Assembly: GCA_024636835.1 (NCBI GenBank)
Contig: JAGXGH010000127.1
Coordinates: forward strand, 1 to 64,000
Reading direction: 5' to 3'
DNA from: Verrucomicrobiales bacterium
GTDB taxonomy: Bacteria > Verrucomicrobiota > Verrucomicrobiia > Verrucomicrobiales > SLCJ01
Length of the DNA: 64,000 nt
Shown here: one piece after another, positions 17,123 through 25,800 of the stretch
How positions within the stretch are numbered: position 1 is the first letter of the stretch
Layout: each line of letters starts with the position of its first letter
Notes under the pieces: model-generated
The model's input: the letters and a program-made list of their open reading frames with translations, nothing else
What the model was told of the DNA's origin: nothing
The model's database searches: none
Position numbers and translations under genes: made by a program

Positions 17123-18631
17123 ATGAGGAAAGCGGGATACGTCTGGTTAAAGGAAGAGTTCGGTATCGAGACACTCGACTACTGGATCACGAGTTACGTG
17201 CGGGATAAAGGTACCCCCAAGACAGTGGAGCGAGATGGATACATTGAGGAAATCCACCGAGCCGCAACTTGGCCGGGAGACACTTGGCACGATCACTTGG
17301 AGTTCGCCTTAAAACGTGAAGGACTGCATCTGGAGCTTCTGCGCTTGTTACTTCCCAAGCTTGATTGGGACGAATTGATCGAATACATCACCGCCACTCC
17401 AACGGGGCGGTATACCCGCATCGTTTGGTATCTTTACGAGGCGATCACTTGGAACACACTAGACATCGATGACCTTACCGTTGGGAATTACGTGCCCCTT
17501 CTCGATTCCTCTGTCTATCTTACCGCTAAACCCAAAAAGATTCGAAGACAGCGCATCGACGACAACCTACTCGGATCGATAAATTTCTCCCCTATGGTTC
17601 GGCATGGTGATCTCGATCTAAAGCAGATCAATCTGAATCTTCGCGAGCGGTGCTCAGAGGTCGTCTCAAAATTCCCCGCATCCATCTATCAACGCGCCAT
17701 CAACTACCTTTACGCCAAAGAAAGCAAAAGCTCCTATGCGATCGAAAGGGAAACGCCTACCGCACAACGCGCCCACCATTTCATCACTCTGCTCGAACGA
17801 GCCTGGCAGGACGACTTTCTGACCAAGGAGGGACTCGTCGAACTCCAGAACGCGATTGTCGACCCGCGCTTCGCAAATCATGGATACCGAGACACCATCG
17901 AGGAACAAATCTATATTGGTGAAACCATCGCACCCGGCAACGAGCGCATTCACTACGCCGCACCGAAACCCGGAGATGTCAGCGAAATGATGAGAGAATT
18001 CATCGCCTGCTCGCGGAAAATTCTCCGGGATCGCTCCATTCCCGATATTACAGCAGCCGGAATCATCGCCTATCTATTCAACTACATTCACCCCTTCAGC
18101 GATGGCAATGGTCGTATACATCGATTCCTGATGCATCACGTCCTCGCCAAACGAGGCTTCGGCCCGCAAGGCATCATCCTTCCTGTTTCTGCCGTCATTC
18201 TCAACCGCCCACAGGACTACGATAAATCCCTCGAGTCATTTTCCCGTATCTTGATGGATAAGATTGATTATGATCTCGACGACCATTTGCGGATGACTGT
18301 GCACGGAGAAACGATCAACCACTACCGTTACATCGACTGCTCCAAGCTCAACACTATCTTCCATGACTTTGTGCAGCAAACGATAGAATCGGAACTCCCC
18401 GCAGAAATCGAATACCTCCAACGCCATGACAAGTGCCGTGCGGAAATGCGGACCATCGTGGACCTTCCCGATCGAATCGCAGAACTCTTCATCAAATGCT
18501 GCATACAGAACGCCGGAATACTCTCGAAAAGCAAACGTCAGCTACAGGAGTTCGCAGAACTCAAAGACTCAGAGATCGCTGAACTCGAACGAATCATCTG
18601 TGAAATCTTCCCGGAAACCAGCTCTTCGTAA
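17123..18631 (+). CDS. Large Fic family protein with variant inhibitory motif
   Basis: A 502-aa Fic/DOC superfamily protein. The catalytic loop HPFSDGNGR is intact at 323-331 (YLFNYIHPFSDGNGRIHRF). The likely inhibitory helix reads SYAIER at 204-209: the serine and glutamate of (S/T)xxxE(G/N) are kept but the last position is Arg, not Gly or Asn. About 160 N-terminal residues before the Fic region form an unrecognised domain with several WY-rich helices; the C-terminal 110 residues are helical. The ORF begins 10 bp after one copy of a direct repeat, and its TAA stop lies inside another copy (18622-18643). It is followed by further repeats. Enzyme activity is likely; target unknown. Confidence 0.88.
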   Translation: MRKAGYVWLKEEFGIETLDYWITSYVRDKGTPKTVERDGYIEEIHRAATWPGDTWHDHLEFALKREGLHLELLRLLLPKLDWDELIEYITATPTGRYTRIVWYLYEAITWNTLDIDDLTVGNYVPLLDSSVYLTAKPKKIRRQRIDDNLLGSINFSPMVRHGDLDLKQINLNLRERCSEVVSKFPASIYQRAINYLYAKESKSSYAIERETPTAQRAHHFITLLERAWQDDFLTKEGLVELQNAIVDPRFANHGYRDTIEEQIYIGETIAPGNERIHYAAPKPGDVSEMMREFIACSRKILRDRSIPDITAAGIIAYLFNYIHPFSDGNGRIHRFLMHHVLAKRGFGPQGIILPVSAVILNRPQDYDKSLESFSRILMDKIDYDLDDHLRMTVHGETINHYRYIDCSKLNTIFHDFVQQTIESELPAEIEYLQRHDKCRAEMRTIVDLPDRIAELFIKCCIQNAGILSKSKRQLQEFAELKDSEIAELERIICEIFPETSSS

Positions 18632-18693
18632 CAACTCTTGCAGGAAATCCGCCGAAAATAACAATTTCTGCAGTTTCGTAACAGTTTCTGCGC
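18622..18693. repeat. Direct repeats bracketing third fic gene, downstream cluster
   Basis: Three further copies of a TTCGTAACAATTTCTGCAG-like unit: 18622-18643 (which contains the fic stop codon), 18653-18673 and 18673-18692. Positions 18651-18693 align to the upstream copy at 17071-17113. The iteration on both sides of one gene suggests either multiple operator sites or the footprint of insertion of the gene as a cassette. Confidence 0.6.
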
Positions 18694-18760
18694 TGCGTTT
18701 AAGCAGTCCGCTAAGCGTCATAACGAATTCGAATAAGATGGATGAGATTCGGGAGATGAG

Positions 18761-18813
18761 ATTCGGGACACCCATAATTCTCTCTGGCACTATGGCTGTC
18801 CAAGATTGCTCTT
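18761..18813. repeat. Dispersed repeat family A, copy 2
   Basis: Begins ATTCGGGACACCCATAAT and includes CTCTCTGGCA and CCAAGATTGCT. It has the same 50-bp core length as copy 3 at 21421-21472. Just before it, GAGATTCGGGA is duplicated in tandem at 18744-18770. Confidence 0.6.
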
Positions 18814-18829
18814 CTTCCAGCTTAATATC

Positions 18830-19189
18830 TCAACCTGTCGGCTTCTTGATTTCAGCAGAAACCCAGAAGTAAGCGCAAATGATAGGCAAAGGCTGAAGAG
18901 AAATCATCAGCGCAATCACCCAAAGAGGAACCCCAAAATCGTTCGCCGCAACGACTAAAAATATAATCCCAACAACAGACAACAGGTAGAAACCCCATTC
19001 GGTAACGAGCCGTTGCTGTATCAGCATCTTTATGACCAGATATATTTGAAGAATTGGAATGCAGGCAGATACAAATCCAATGACTTCACTCTCGTCGGAA
19101 AAATTAGTATGAAACATCTCGGGGATTTGGTACATCGACACAAACGACGCCACCAAAAGCGTAAACACGGCTAGGAGATAGTTGATCAT
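18830..19189 (-). CDS. Small integral membrane protein, function unknown
   Basis: A 119-aa hydrophobic protein with four likely membrane segments: about 2-20 (YLLAVFTLLVASFVS), 36-56 (VIGFVSACIPILQIYLVI), 66-85 (WGFYLLSVVGIIFLVVA) and 90-108 (WVIALMISLQPLPIICAYF). The short C-terminal tail ends EIKKPTG. I do not recognise the family. It is co-oriented with cutC but lies downstream of it by 14 bp, so it may be the last gene of that transcript. No enzymatic motif is visible. Confidence 0.6.
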   Translation of the reverse strand: MINYLLAVFTLLVASFVSMYQIPEMFHTNFSDESEVIGFVSACIPILQIYLVIKMLIQQRLVTEWGFYLLSVVGIIFLVVAANDFGVPLWVIALMISLQPLPIICAYFWVSAEIKKPTG

Positions 19190-19203
19190 TTGTGGTTAAC
19201 CGC

Positions 19204-19938
19204 CTACTGCACCGTCTCCACCGCCTCGCGCACCTGTTGAGCATCGGCGTGCTTCAGCACGTATTCCGGTGGCACTCTTTCCGCGCCCATGCGGATGTCG
19301 GTTCGACGGAATTTCATCGGCGAGTCGACGACATGGCGGGCACTCAGGTGAATCTCGCTACACCCCACCGCTTGAGCAAAGGCACGGACCATGTCCGACT
19401 TCACTCCGCCGCCCGGTAATATGGTGATTCGTTCTCCCGCTTTTTCGATCAAGCGAGCGAGCACGTCCTGGCCTGCGGTCACATTGGGTTCACCGCCACT
19501 GGTCAGCACCCTGGGCACACCGCACTCAATCAGCACGTCCAAGGCCTCGTCCAAATCTCGCGTCACATCGAACGCGCGGTGAAAGGTGAAGTCCATCCCC
19601 TCAGCCGCTACGAGCACTCGCTTCAATGCGCTTTGATCAATCGTTCCGTCGTGGTTCAGCGCACCGAATACCACTCCAGAAGCCCCTGCTACGCGCGCCA
19701 TGTCCAAGTCCTCGAGGAGGATACGCATCTCCCCTTCTGAGTAGCAAAAATCACCACTGCGTGGGCGAAGCATGACCATCACTCCATTGCCAAATACACT
19801 GACCGCCTCGCGCATGAATCCCGCCGATGGCGTAAGCCCGCCTTCCACCAGCGAATCACACAACTCAATCCTATCCGCACCACCAGCCTTCGCCGCATAC
19901 ACACTCGCCAAGTTATCCAAACAGATTTCAATCTTCAT
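19204..19938 (-). CDS. cutC: CutC family protein (copper homeostasis)
   Basis: A 244-aa TIM-barrel protein of the CutC family, linked in name to copper tolerance although its biochemical activity is unsettled. Typical segments are MKIEICLDNLASVYAAKAGG at the start, ADRIELCDSLVEGGLTPS, VMLRPRSGDFCYSEGE, FHRAFDVTRD, VLTSGGEPNV, and ILPGGGVKSDM near the C-terminus. Length is normal. The gene starts 4 bp after a methyltransferase gene on the same strand, so they likely form an operon with the small membrane protein downstream. Confidence 0.95.
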   Translation of the reverse strand: MKIEICLDNLASVYAAKAGGADRIELCDSLVEGGLTPSAGFMREAVSVFGNGVMVMLRPRSGDFCYSEGEMRILLEDLDMARVAGASGVVFGALNHDGTIDQSALKRVLVAAEGMDFTFHRAFDVTRDLDEALDVLIECGVPRVLTSGGEPNVTAGQDVLARLIEKAGERITILPGGGVKSDMVRAFAQAVGCSEIHLSARHVVDSPMKFRRTDIRMGAERVPPEYVLKHADAQQVREAVETVQ

Positions 19939-19942
19939 AACA

Positions 19943-20749
19943 TCAGATTACCCTGTCTCCCTTGCGAAAAACCAGCAGCGAATACTCCAAATTTCCCGCC
20001 CGATACGCGCGAATCATTCTTGGAATAGCCCACAGCCGGAGATCTGCCAGCGACCGCGCTTTCATCGCCGCTCGCCAAACACCTGCGGATCGCCAAGCCC
20101 GTGACATCATCCGCCGCTGCATCACACCCCAGGTTGGTGCCGCTTCCATCGTCCAATCCTCATTCCTGATCAAATTCCAACCTGCGTGTGTCGCCGTATC
20201 GACGACTTCATTGACACCGCGCAAGGCGGCAAACCGTCCGTCGCGCACTATCGCTTCAGTGCGCTTTTTATCCTTCACCGCTGCTTGGAAAAAATCCGTC
20301 ATCACCAACAGGCCGCCCTCATTCACACGCTGTGCGGTTACTTCAAAAAACTTCACCAAATCCGCCACATGGCCGCACATTTCCACCGCCACCGCCGCAT
20401 CGAACCTCGACTCGTTCCGCACCTCCAACCAGTCACCGCAGAGAAACCGCGCACCACCTCCTGCGATACATCGCTGATACTGTAAAGGCGAGTTCGTCAC
20501 ACCCAAGACACCGCCCGACCACCTCTCTCGCATCAATCGACTAAGCACACCGTAGCCACATCCAATATCCACCACTCGCCTCGGTGCGCCATCCGCCTCC
20601 ACCGCACTCATCACCCGTTCTTGATGAATCGCCATCGCCTCGCCTAGTGACTCCACACCACGTTCCCACACCCCATGGTGCAGAGCCTCCCCCCAAACCG
20701 CTCGATAAACGGTATCCAGTGAGTCATAGTGTGCAGCAACGTCCGTCAT
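19943..20749 (-). CDS. Class I SAM-dependent methyltransferase
   Basis: A 268-aa methyltransferase with motif I VVDIGCGYGVLSRL and the following acidic and VAVEMCGHVADLVKFF segments. The overall pattern (AAHYDSLDTVYRAVWG...HHGVW near the start, then a C-terminal WRAAMKARSLADLRLWAI helix region) resembles small-molecule or lipid methyltransferases of the cyclopropane-synthase/tocopherol-methylase type, but the substrate is not evident. I took the ATG at 20749 because GAGAG lies six bases upstream; a start at 20770 adds seven residues. It diverges from rluE with about 78 bp between the starts and runs straight into cutC. Confidence 0.82.
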   Translation of the reverse strand: MTDVAAHYDSLDTVYRAVWGEALHHGVWERGVESLGEAMAIHQERVMSAVEADGAPRRVVDIGCGYGVLSRLMRERWSGGVLGVTNSPLQYQRCIAGGGARFLCGDWLEVRNESRFDAAVAVEMCGHVADLVKFFEVTAQRVNEGGLLVMTDFFQAAVKDKKRTEAIVRDGRFAALRGVNEVVDTATHAGWNLIRNEDWTMEAAPTWGVMQRRMMSRAWRSAGVWRAAMKARSLADLRLWAIPRMIRAYRAGNLEYSLLVFRKGDRVI

Positions 20750-20827
20750 ATCCCTCTCTCGATTAGACATTCACTATTCCACAGTTCCGTCTATCCTCTA
20801 TCTTCTTCCTGTCTATCATCCAACCCC

Positions 20828-21412
20828 ATGCTTCTCGCCTTCAACAAACCTTACGGCGTTCTCAGCCAGTTCAATGAGAATCCTGGCGAAGAAGGAAATC
20901 AGCGCACTCTCGCGGAGTTTGAATTTCCAGAAAACGTCCAGCCACTAGGGAGACTCGACTTGGACTCGGAAGGTCTTCTGCTACTCAGCGATGAGCATGA
21001 CTTGGAGCACGAACTACTCCATCCAAAAAACGCCCATCGACGGCGCTATCTTGCGCTGGTCGAAGGCGAACCTGACGACGCAGCGATCGACACCTTACGC
21101 CGCGGAGGGATTCTCATCAGAGGGCACGAAACGCTTCCTTGCCATGCCCAACTTCTCACTGAGGAGCCAGATCTGCCACCTAGAGTGCCGCCAATGCCAT
21201 TCAGCTCCGACAACGAGATATCGTGGATCGAACTCGAGCTCCGCGAAGGCAAAAATCGCCAGGTCCGCCGCATGACTGCTGCCGTTGGGCACCCGACGCT
21301 TCGCCTGATCCGCATCAGCATCGGTCAACTGACTTTGAAAGATCTCGCTATCCCCTCAGGCGAGTGGCGCGTGTTGGATGGCGCTGAAAGGGCATCCGTT
21401 TTTGCGAAGTAG
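20828..21412 (+). CDS. rluE: 23S rRNA pseudouridine synthase, RluE type
   Basis: Converts a uridine of 23S rRNA to pseudouridine (U2457 in E. coli for RluE). The 194-aa reading from the ATG at 20828 lacks an S4 domain, like RluE. It begins LLAFNKPYGVLSQF, has the catalytic motif GRLDLDSEGL at 41-50 with Asp44, then KNRQVRRMTAAVGHPTLRLIR near the C-terminus, all as in the RsuA/RluE branch. An open frame upstream to 20729 has no family similarity and overlaps the divergent gene, so it is rejected. RluB or RluF are less likely because of length. Confidence 0.92.
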   Translation: MLLAFNKPYGVLSQFNENPGEEGNQRTLAEFEFPENVQPLGRLDLDSEGLLLLSDEHDLEHELLHPKNAHRRRYLALVEGEPDDAAIDTLRRGGILIRGHETLPCHAQLLTEEPDLPPRVPPMPFSSDNEISWIELELREGKNRQVRRMTAAVGHPTLRLIRISIGQLTLKDLAIPSGEWRVLDGAERASVFAK

Positions 21413-21420
21413 CGAGAGTA

Positions 21421-21472
21421 AATCAAGACACCCAAAATCTCCTCTCGCGTCCCGGCTGGCCGATATTGCTCG
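21421..21472. repeat. Dispersed repeat family A, copy 3
   Basis: Reads AATCAAGACACCCAAAAT at the start and CCGATATTGCT at the end, with the same 50-bp core length as copy 2. It is the most diverged copy. Confidence 0.5.
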
Positions 21473-21490
21473 TTGTAATCTGTATTCTCA

Positions 21491-21717
21491 CCACCCGATG
21501 TGGGCGAGGGCGCCCACACTCCATCACCCAAGCCCCCAGTGAGCTTCTCCACCGCTTTACCATTCACCGCCGGAGGGGGTGCGCCTCGCGCCCCACATTC
21601 ACTCCTCACTGCCCAGCGACGCTCCACAACCCCTTCATTAAGTCGCCACACCATTCTCACTAATCCCCTCATCATATCCCACCCACCCGATGTGGGCGAG
21701 GCGCCCACATTCCATCA
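21491..21717. repeat. Direct pair of palindromic repeats (GTGGGCG...CGCCCAC)
   Basis: Two copies at 21491-21526 and 21683-21717, nearly identical (CCACCCGATGTGGGCGAG then CGCCCACA and CCATCA). Each contains the inverted repeat TGTGGGCG/CGCCCACA and could fold as a hairpin in RNA from either strand. About 155 bp separate them. Confidence 0.7.
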
Positions 21718-21779
21718 TTATCCTAAAATCAGAGATGAGAACCACAGCCGTAACGCAGCGGAGACAGACGAAGTCAAAT

Positions 21780-21802
21780 GACGCTTGAAAAGCATCCCTC
21801 CC
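21780..21802. repeat. 23-bp perfect interspersed repeat, copy 1
   Basis: Identical over 23 bases to 61320-61342, about 40 kb away, also in intergenic DNA. The core is GCTTGAAAAGCATCCCTCC, where GCTTGAAAAGC is a small inverted repeat. Confidence 0.7.
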
Positions 21803-21827
21803 AATAAAATACAGCGATCAACAATCC

Positions 21828-22823
21828 TCACGCCTTCCAGAGCTGCAGGATCTTCATGTAGTTCGCGCGTTCGTAGATTCCGGGATCGGGGCATTTGAGC
21901 AAACTCATGCACCCGCGCATGTGCGCGACGCTCTCATATTCGTGTTCATCCATCCAGAATTTCAAGTCTTCGAGGATGTCCGCCATGTGGCTTGGGCCAT
22001 ACTTCAACAAGGCCGCAACCGTCTGCACAGAGGACGCTCCACACATAATCGCTTTGATCACATCCTGCACCGTGTGCACACCGCCGTTGAGGATCAGATC
22101 ACAGTTCACTCGACCGTGAAGTATCGCCGCCCAACGCAGACGCATTCTCAGTTCGGTGGAATTTGAGAGATCCAGGCGATGGCTCGCTTCCATCTCCTCG
22201 ATATCGATATCGGGTTGATAGAAGCGGTTGAACAACACCACCCCAGCCGCCCCAAGCGCATCCAATTGGGTAACAAAATGCCCGGGCGACGAATAGAAAG
22301 GCGAGAGCTTTACCGCCACCGGGATCTTCACCGATCCCACGACTTGCTCGACAATGTCATAGACCCGGCGCTCCACCTGACTACCACTCTCCATGACATC
22401 GGTGGCGATGTAATACACGTTCAACTCCACGGCATCCGCACCCGCTTGTTCCATTAAATGCGCATAATCGATCCACCCTCCGGCACTGGTTCCATTCAAT
22501 GAGGCAACCACCGGCAGATCACATGATGCTTTGATTTTTGATATTTGTTCAAGGTAGCGATCCGGTCCGAGAGCGTAGTCTTCCATGTGCGGAAAGAACG
22601 AGGAAAACTCTCCAAACGCTTCAGAAAGCGATTCCGTGTGGGAGAACTCTGACAACTGCTCGCTGGTGATTTGTTCCTCAAACAAGGAATGCATGACCAC
22701 AGCTCCAGCACCTGCGTCTTCCAAGGCCTTGACCTTGCCTATGTCATCCGCCAGCGGCGACGCTCCAGCGATCAGTGGACTGCGGACAGGCAAGCCGAGA
22801 TAGGTTGTGGCTAGGCTTTTCAT
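21828..22823 (-). CDS. Dihydroorotate-dehydrogenase-like FMN protein linked to nifJ
   Basis: A 331-aa TIM-barrel flavoprotein of the dihydroorotate dehydrogenase superfamily, but of the branch found next to pyruvate:ferredoxin oxidoreductase and not an obvious PyrD. Visible elements: YLGLPVRSPLIAGASPL at the start, VVASLNGTSAGGW, AVELNVYYI, VAVKLSPFYSSPGHF, LILNGGVHTVQDVIKAI and CGASSVQTVAALL for phosphate binding of FMN. Its first codon overlaps the nifJ stop by 4 bp (22820-22823), so they are translationally coupled. It may use the reduced ferredoxin or serve an oxidoreductase role in the same pathway; the substrate is unknown. Confidence 0.85.
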   Translation of the reverse strand: MKSLATTYLGLPVRSPLIAGASPLADDIGKVKALEDAGAGAVVMHSLFEEQITSEQLSEFSHTESLSEAFGEFSSFFPHMEDYALGPDRYLEQISKIKASCDLPVVASLNGTSAGGWIDYAHLMEQAGADAVELNVYYIATDVMESGSQVERRVYDIVEQVVGSVKIPVAVKLSPFYSSPGHFVTQLDALGAAGVVLFNRFYQPDIDIEEMEASHRLDLSNSTELRMRLRWAAILHGRVNCDLILNGGVHTVQDVIKAIMCGASSVQTVAALLKYGPSHMADILEDLKFWMDEHEYESVAHMRGCMSLLKCPDPGIYERANYMKILQLWKA

Positions 22824-25800
22824 GATGATTGATTATCGGTGGAAGGTGATTCTGAGGGTTGCTCCGGAACTTGTAGGCTCATCTGGCGGTAGAGTTCGTA
22901 GCGATCTTTCAACTGCTCGGCGGCAAGGGAAAGCAGCGCGGCGGAGCGTTCGGGATTGATGCGCTCAAGCAGGCGGAAGCGTGTTTCGTTTGATGTGAAA
23001 TCGCTCAGCGATGCCTTGGGCGCAGGGCTGTCGAGCTTCATCGGTGCTTCACCCGCAGCGGCGCGGCGAGGATCGAACCTAAACAACGGCCAGTAGCCAC
23101 ACGCCACGGCGCGCTTCTGTTGGTCGAGGCCTTGGCTCATACTGTAACCGTGTGCGACACAGTGACTGTAGGCGATCACCAGGGACGGCCCTTGGAAACT
23201 CTCCGCCTCACGCAAGGCGTTGACCACCTGCCCGTCCTTCGCGCCCATCGCCACACGCGCCACATAGACTGACCCGTAGGATGCAGCGATCAGACCGAGA
23301 TCTTTTTTCCCGACTTCTTTACCAGCCATACTGAACTTCGCGACCGCGCCGAGTGGCGTAGCCTTGGATCGCTGACCACCGGTGTTGGAATACACTTCGG
23401 TATCGAGCACGAGAATATTGATGTTTCGTCCCGAGGCGATGGCATGGTCGAGTCCGCCGAATCCAATGTCATACGCCCAACCGTCGCCACCGACGATCCA
23501 CACGCTTTTATCCACCAGATAGTCCGCCATTTGAGCCAATGCCCGCGCACCAGCAGAAGTGTCGCTGGAAAGCTTTTCGCGCACCGCGGCAACGCGTTCA
23601 CGCTGTGTGTTGATTCCCGATTCCTCGGATTGATCCGCGGTGAGGATGTCATTCACCAACTCGTCTCCGAGAACCGGCACCATGTTCCGCAACAACACCT
23701 CGGAGTAGCCCCGCGACTGATCGAGACTTGCCCGCATCCCTAGACCAAACTCCGCGTTGTCTTCAAACAAGGAGTTCGCCCATGCAGGGCCACGACCACA
23801 AGCGTCGACCGTGTAAGGCGTCGTCGGTAGGTTGCCGCCGTAAATTGACGAACAACCGGTGGCATTGGCGATCATCAAGCGGTCACCAAACATCTGGGTG
23901 AGCAGTTTCAGATAGGGCGTCTCACCGCAGCCCGCACAAGCACCGGAAAACTCGAACAAGGGGCGCATGAACTGCGTCGACTTCACGTCGTTGCGCAGCA
24001 TTTCCCGCGGTGGATCGGGGAGCGATTGGAAGAACGTAAAGTTCTCCCGTTCCTGATCACGCAGCGGAAGTTGTGGACTCATGTTGAGCGCTTTGCGACT
24101 TGGGTTTGTCTTGTCTTTCGCCGGGCAAACTTGAACGCAGAGCTGACACCCCGTGCAGTCTTCCACCGCAACTTGCAGACTGTATTTCATCCCTGCATAT
24201 TCGCGGACTTTGAAATCGGAACTCTTGAACGTCTCCGGCGCGGAACCCAACAATTCAGGTTCGTAAACCTTCGGACGAATGGCCGCATGGGGACAGACAA
24301 TCGCGCATTTGTTGCACTGAATACACAGATCCGTTTCCCAAACGGGCACTTCCTCCGCGATGTTGCGTTTCTCCCATTGGGTGGTGCCTGTAGGCCAGGT
24401 GCCATCGACAGGAAACGCACTCACAGGCAGCTGATCACCCTTGCCAGCAAGCATTATCGCCGTCACCCGTTTGACGAAATCGGGCGCGTCGTCGGGAACG
24501 ATAGGCTGTAAACGATGAGTCGCCGTCGCCGCATCGGGATAGTCGACTTTTTGCAAATTATCCAAGGTGCTGTCCACCGCTTCGAAATTCTTTTTCACCA
24601 CGGCCTCGCCACGCTTGCCGTAGGTTTTTCGGATCGCTTCCTTGATCTTCTCGATCGCCTGCTCACGGGGAAGCACACCGGAAATCGCGAAGTAACAGGT
24701 CTGCATGATCGTGTTAATTCGTCCGGGCATCCCCACCGCACGAGCCACCGCACTGGCATCGATCGCATAGAACTCGAGTCCTTTCATGATCACCTGCTCT
24801 TGCAACTCAAACGGCAAACGGTGCCAGGCTTCGGCCGCACCCCCGGGCGCGTTGAGCAAAAAGATCCCACCAGCTTTCACCCGATCGAGCACCGGCATAC
24901 TCAGCAGAAGATCAAAGCGATGACAGGCGAGAAACTCCGCCTCGTGGATCAGATAGGTGGATCGGATCGGCTGCGGACCAAAGCGCAAGTGCGATACCGT
25001 CATCGCTCCGGCTTTCTTCGAATCGTAAACGAAATACCCCTGAGCAAAGTTATCCGTTCCCTCGCCGATGATCTTGATCGAATTCTTGTTCGCTCCCACT
25101 GTGCCGTCCGAGCCCAAGCCAAAAAATACGGCTTCTTTCACACCTTCCTCGCGAACTTCAAAGGACTCATCGTAAGGCAATGACAGGCCAGTCACATCGT
25201 CATTAATTCCGATGCTAAACCCATGCAACGGCCGCTCTTCCTGAAGTGAATCAAAGACACCTTTCACCATTGCCGGAGTGAACTCTTTCGATCCCAAACC
25301 GTAGCGACCTCCCACCACCGTTATCGCCGACGCACCATCGCGAAGTCCTGAAACTTCCGCCTGACGCAACGCCGCCACCACATCCATATACAGCGGTTCA
25401 CCGAGCGCACCCGGCTCTTTGGTTCTGTCGAGCACCGCGATGGATCGCACGCTCTCTGGTAGCACTTTGATAAAATCCTCAACGCTGAACGGACGATAGA
25501 GACGCACCTTCAGCACACCCGTTTTCGCACCATCGCGGTTCATCGCCTCCACCGTTTCCGCCACCGCTTCTGCGCCGGATCCCATGATCACGATCACCCG
25601 CTCTGCATCTGGCGCGCCCTCATAATCGAAGGGCTGGTAACGACGCCCAGTTACCTTGGCGAATTGCTCCATTGACTCGCGAACGATCGCCGGCAGTTTC
25701 TGATAATATTCATTGCACGCCTCGCGCGCTTGAAAGAACGCGTCGGGGTTTTGCGCCGTCCCTCGGATCTTCGGTGCGTCTGGTGTCAGCGCGTGGTTAC

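Larger units (their letters stand above)
21413..21827. other. Repeat-rich intergenic region after rluE
   Basis: A 415-bp convergent gap without a supported gene. It holds family A copy 3 (21421-21472), two copies of a GTGGGCG palindrome repeat (21491-21526 and 21683-21717) and a 23-bp perfect repeat shared with 61320-61342 (21780-21802). Such concentration of short repeats is typical of a repeat landing zone. Confidence 0.6.
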
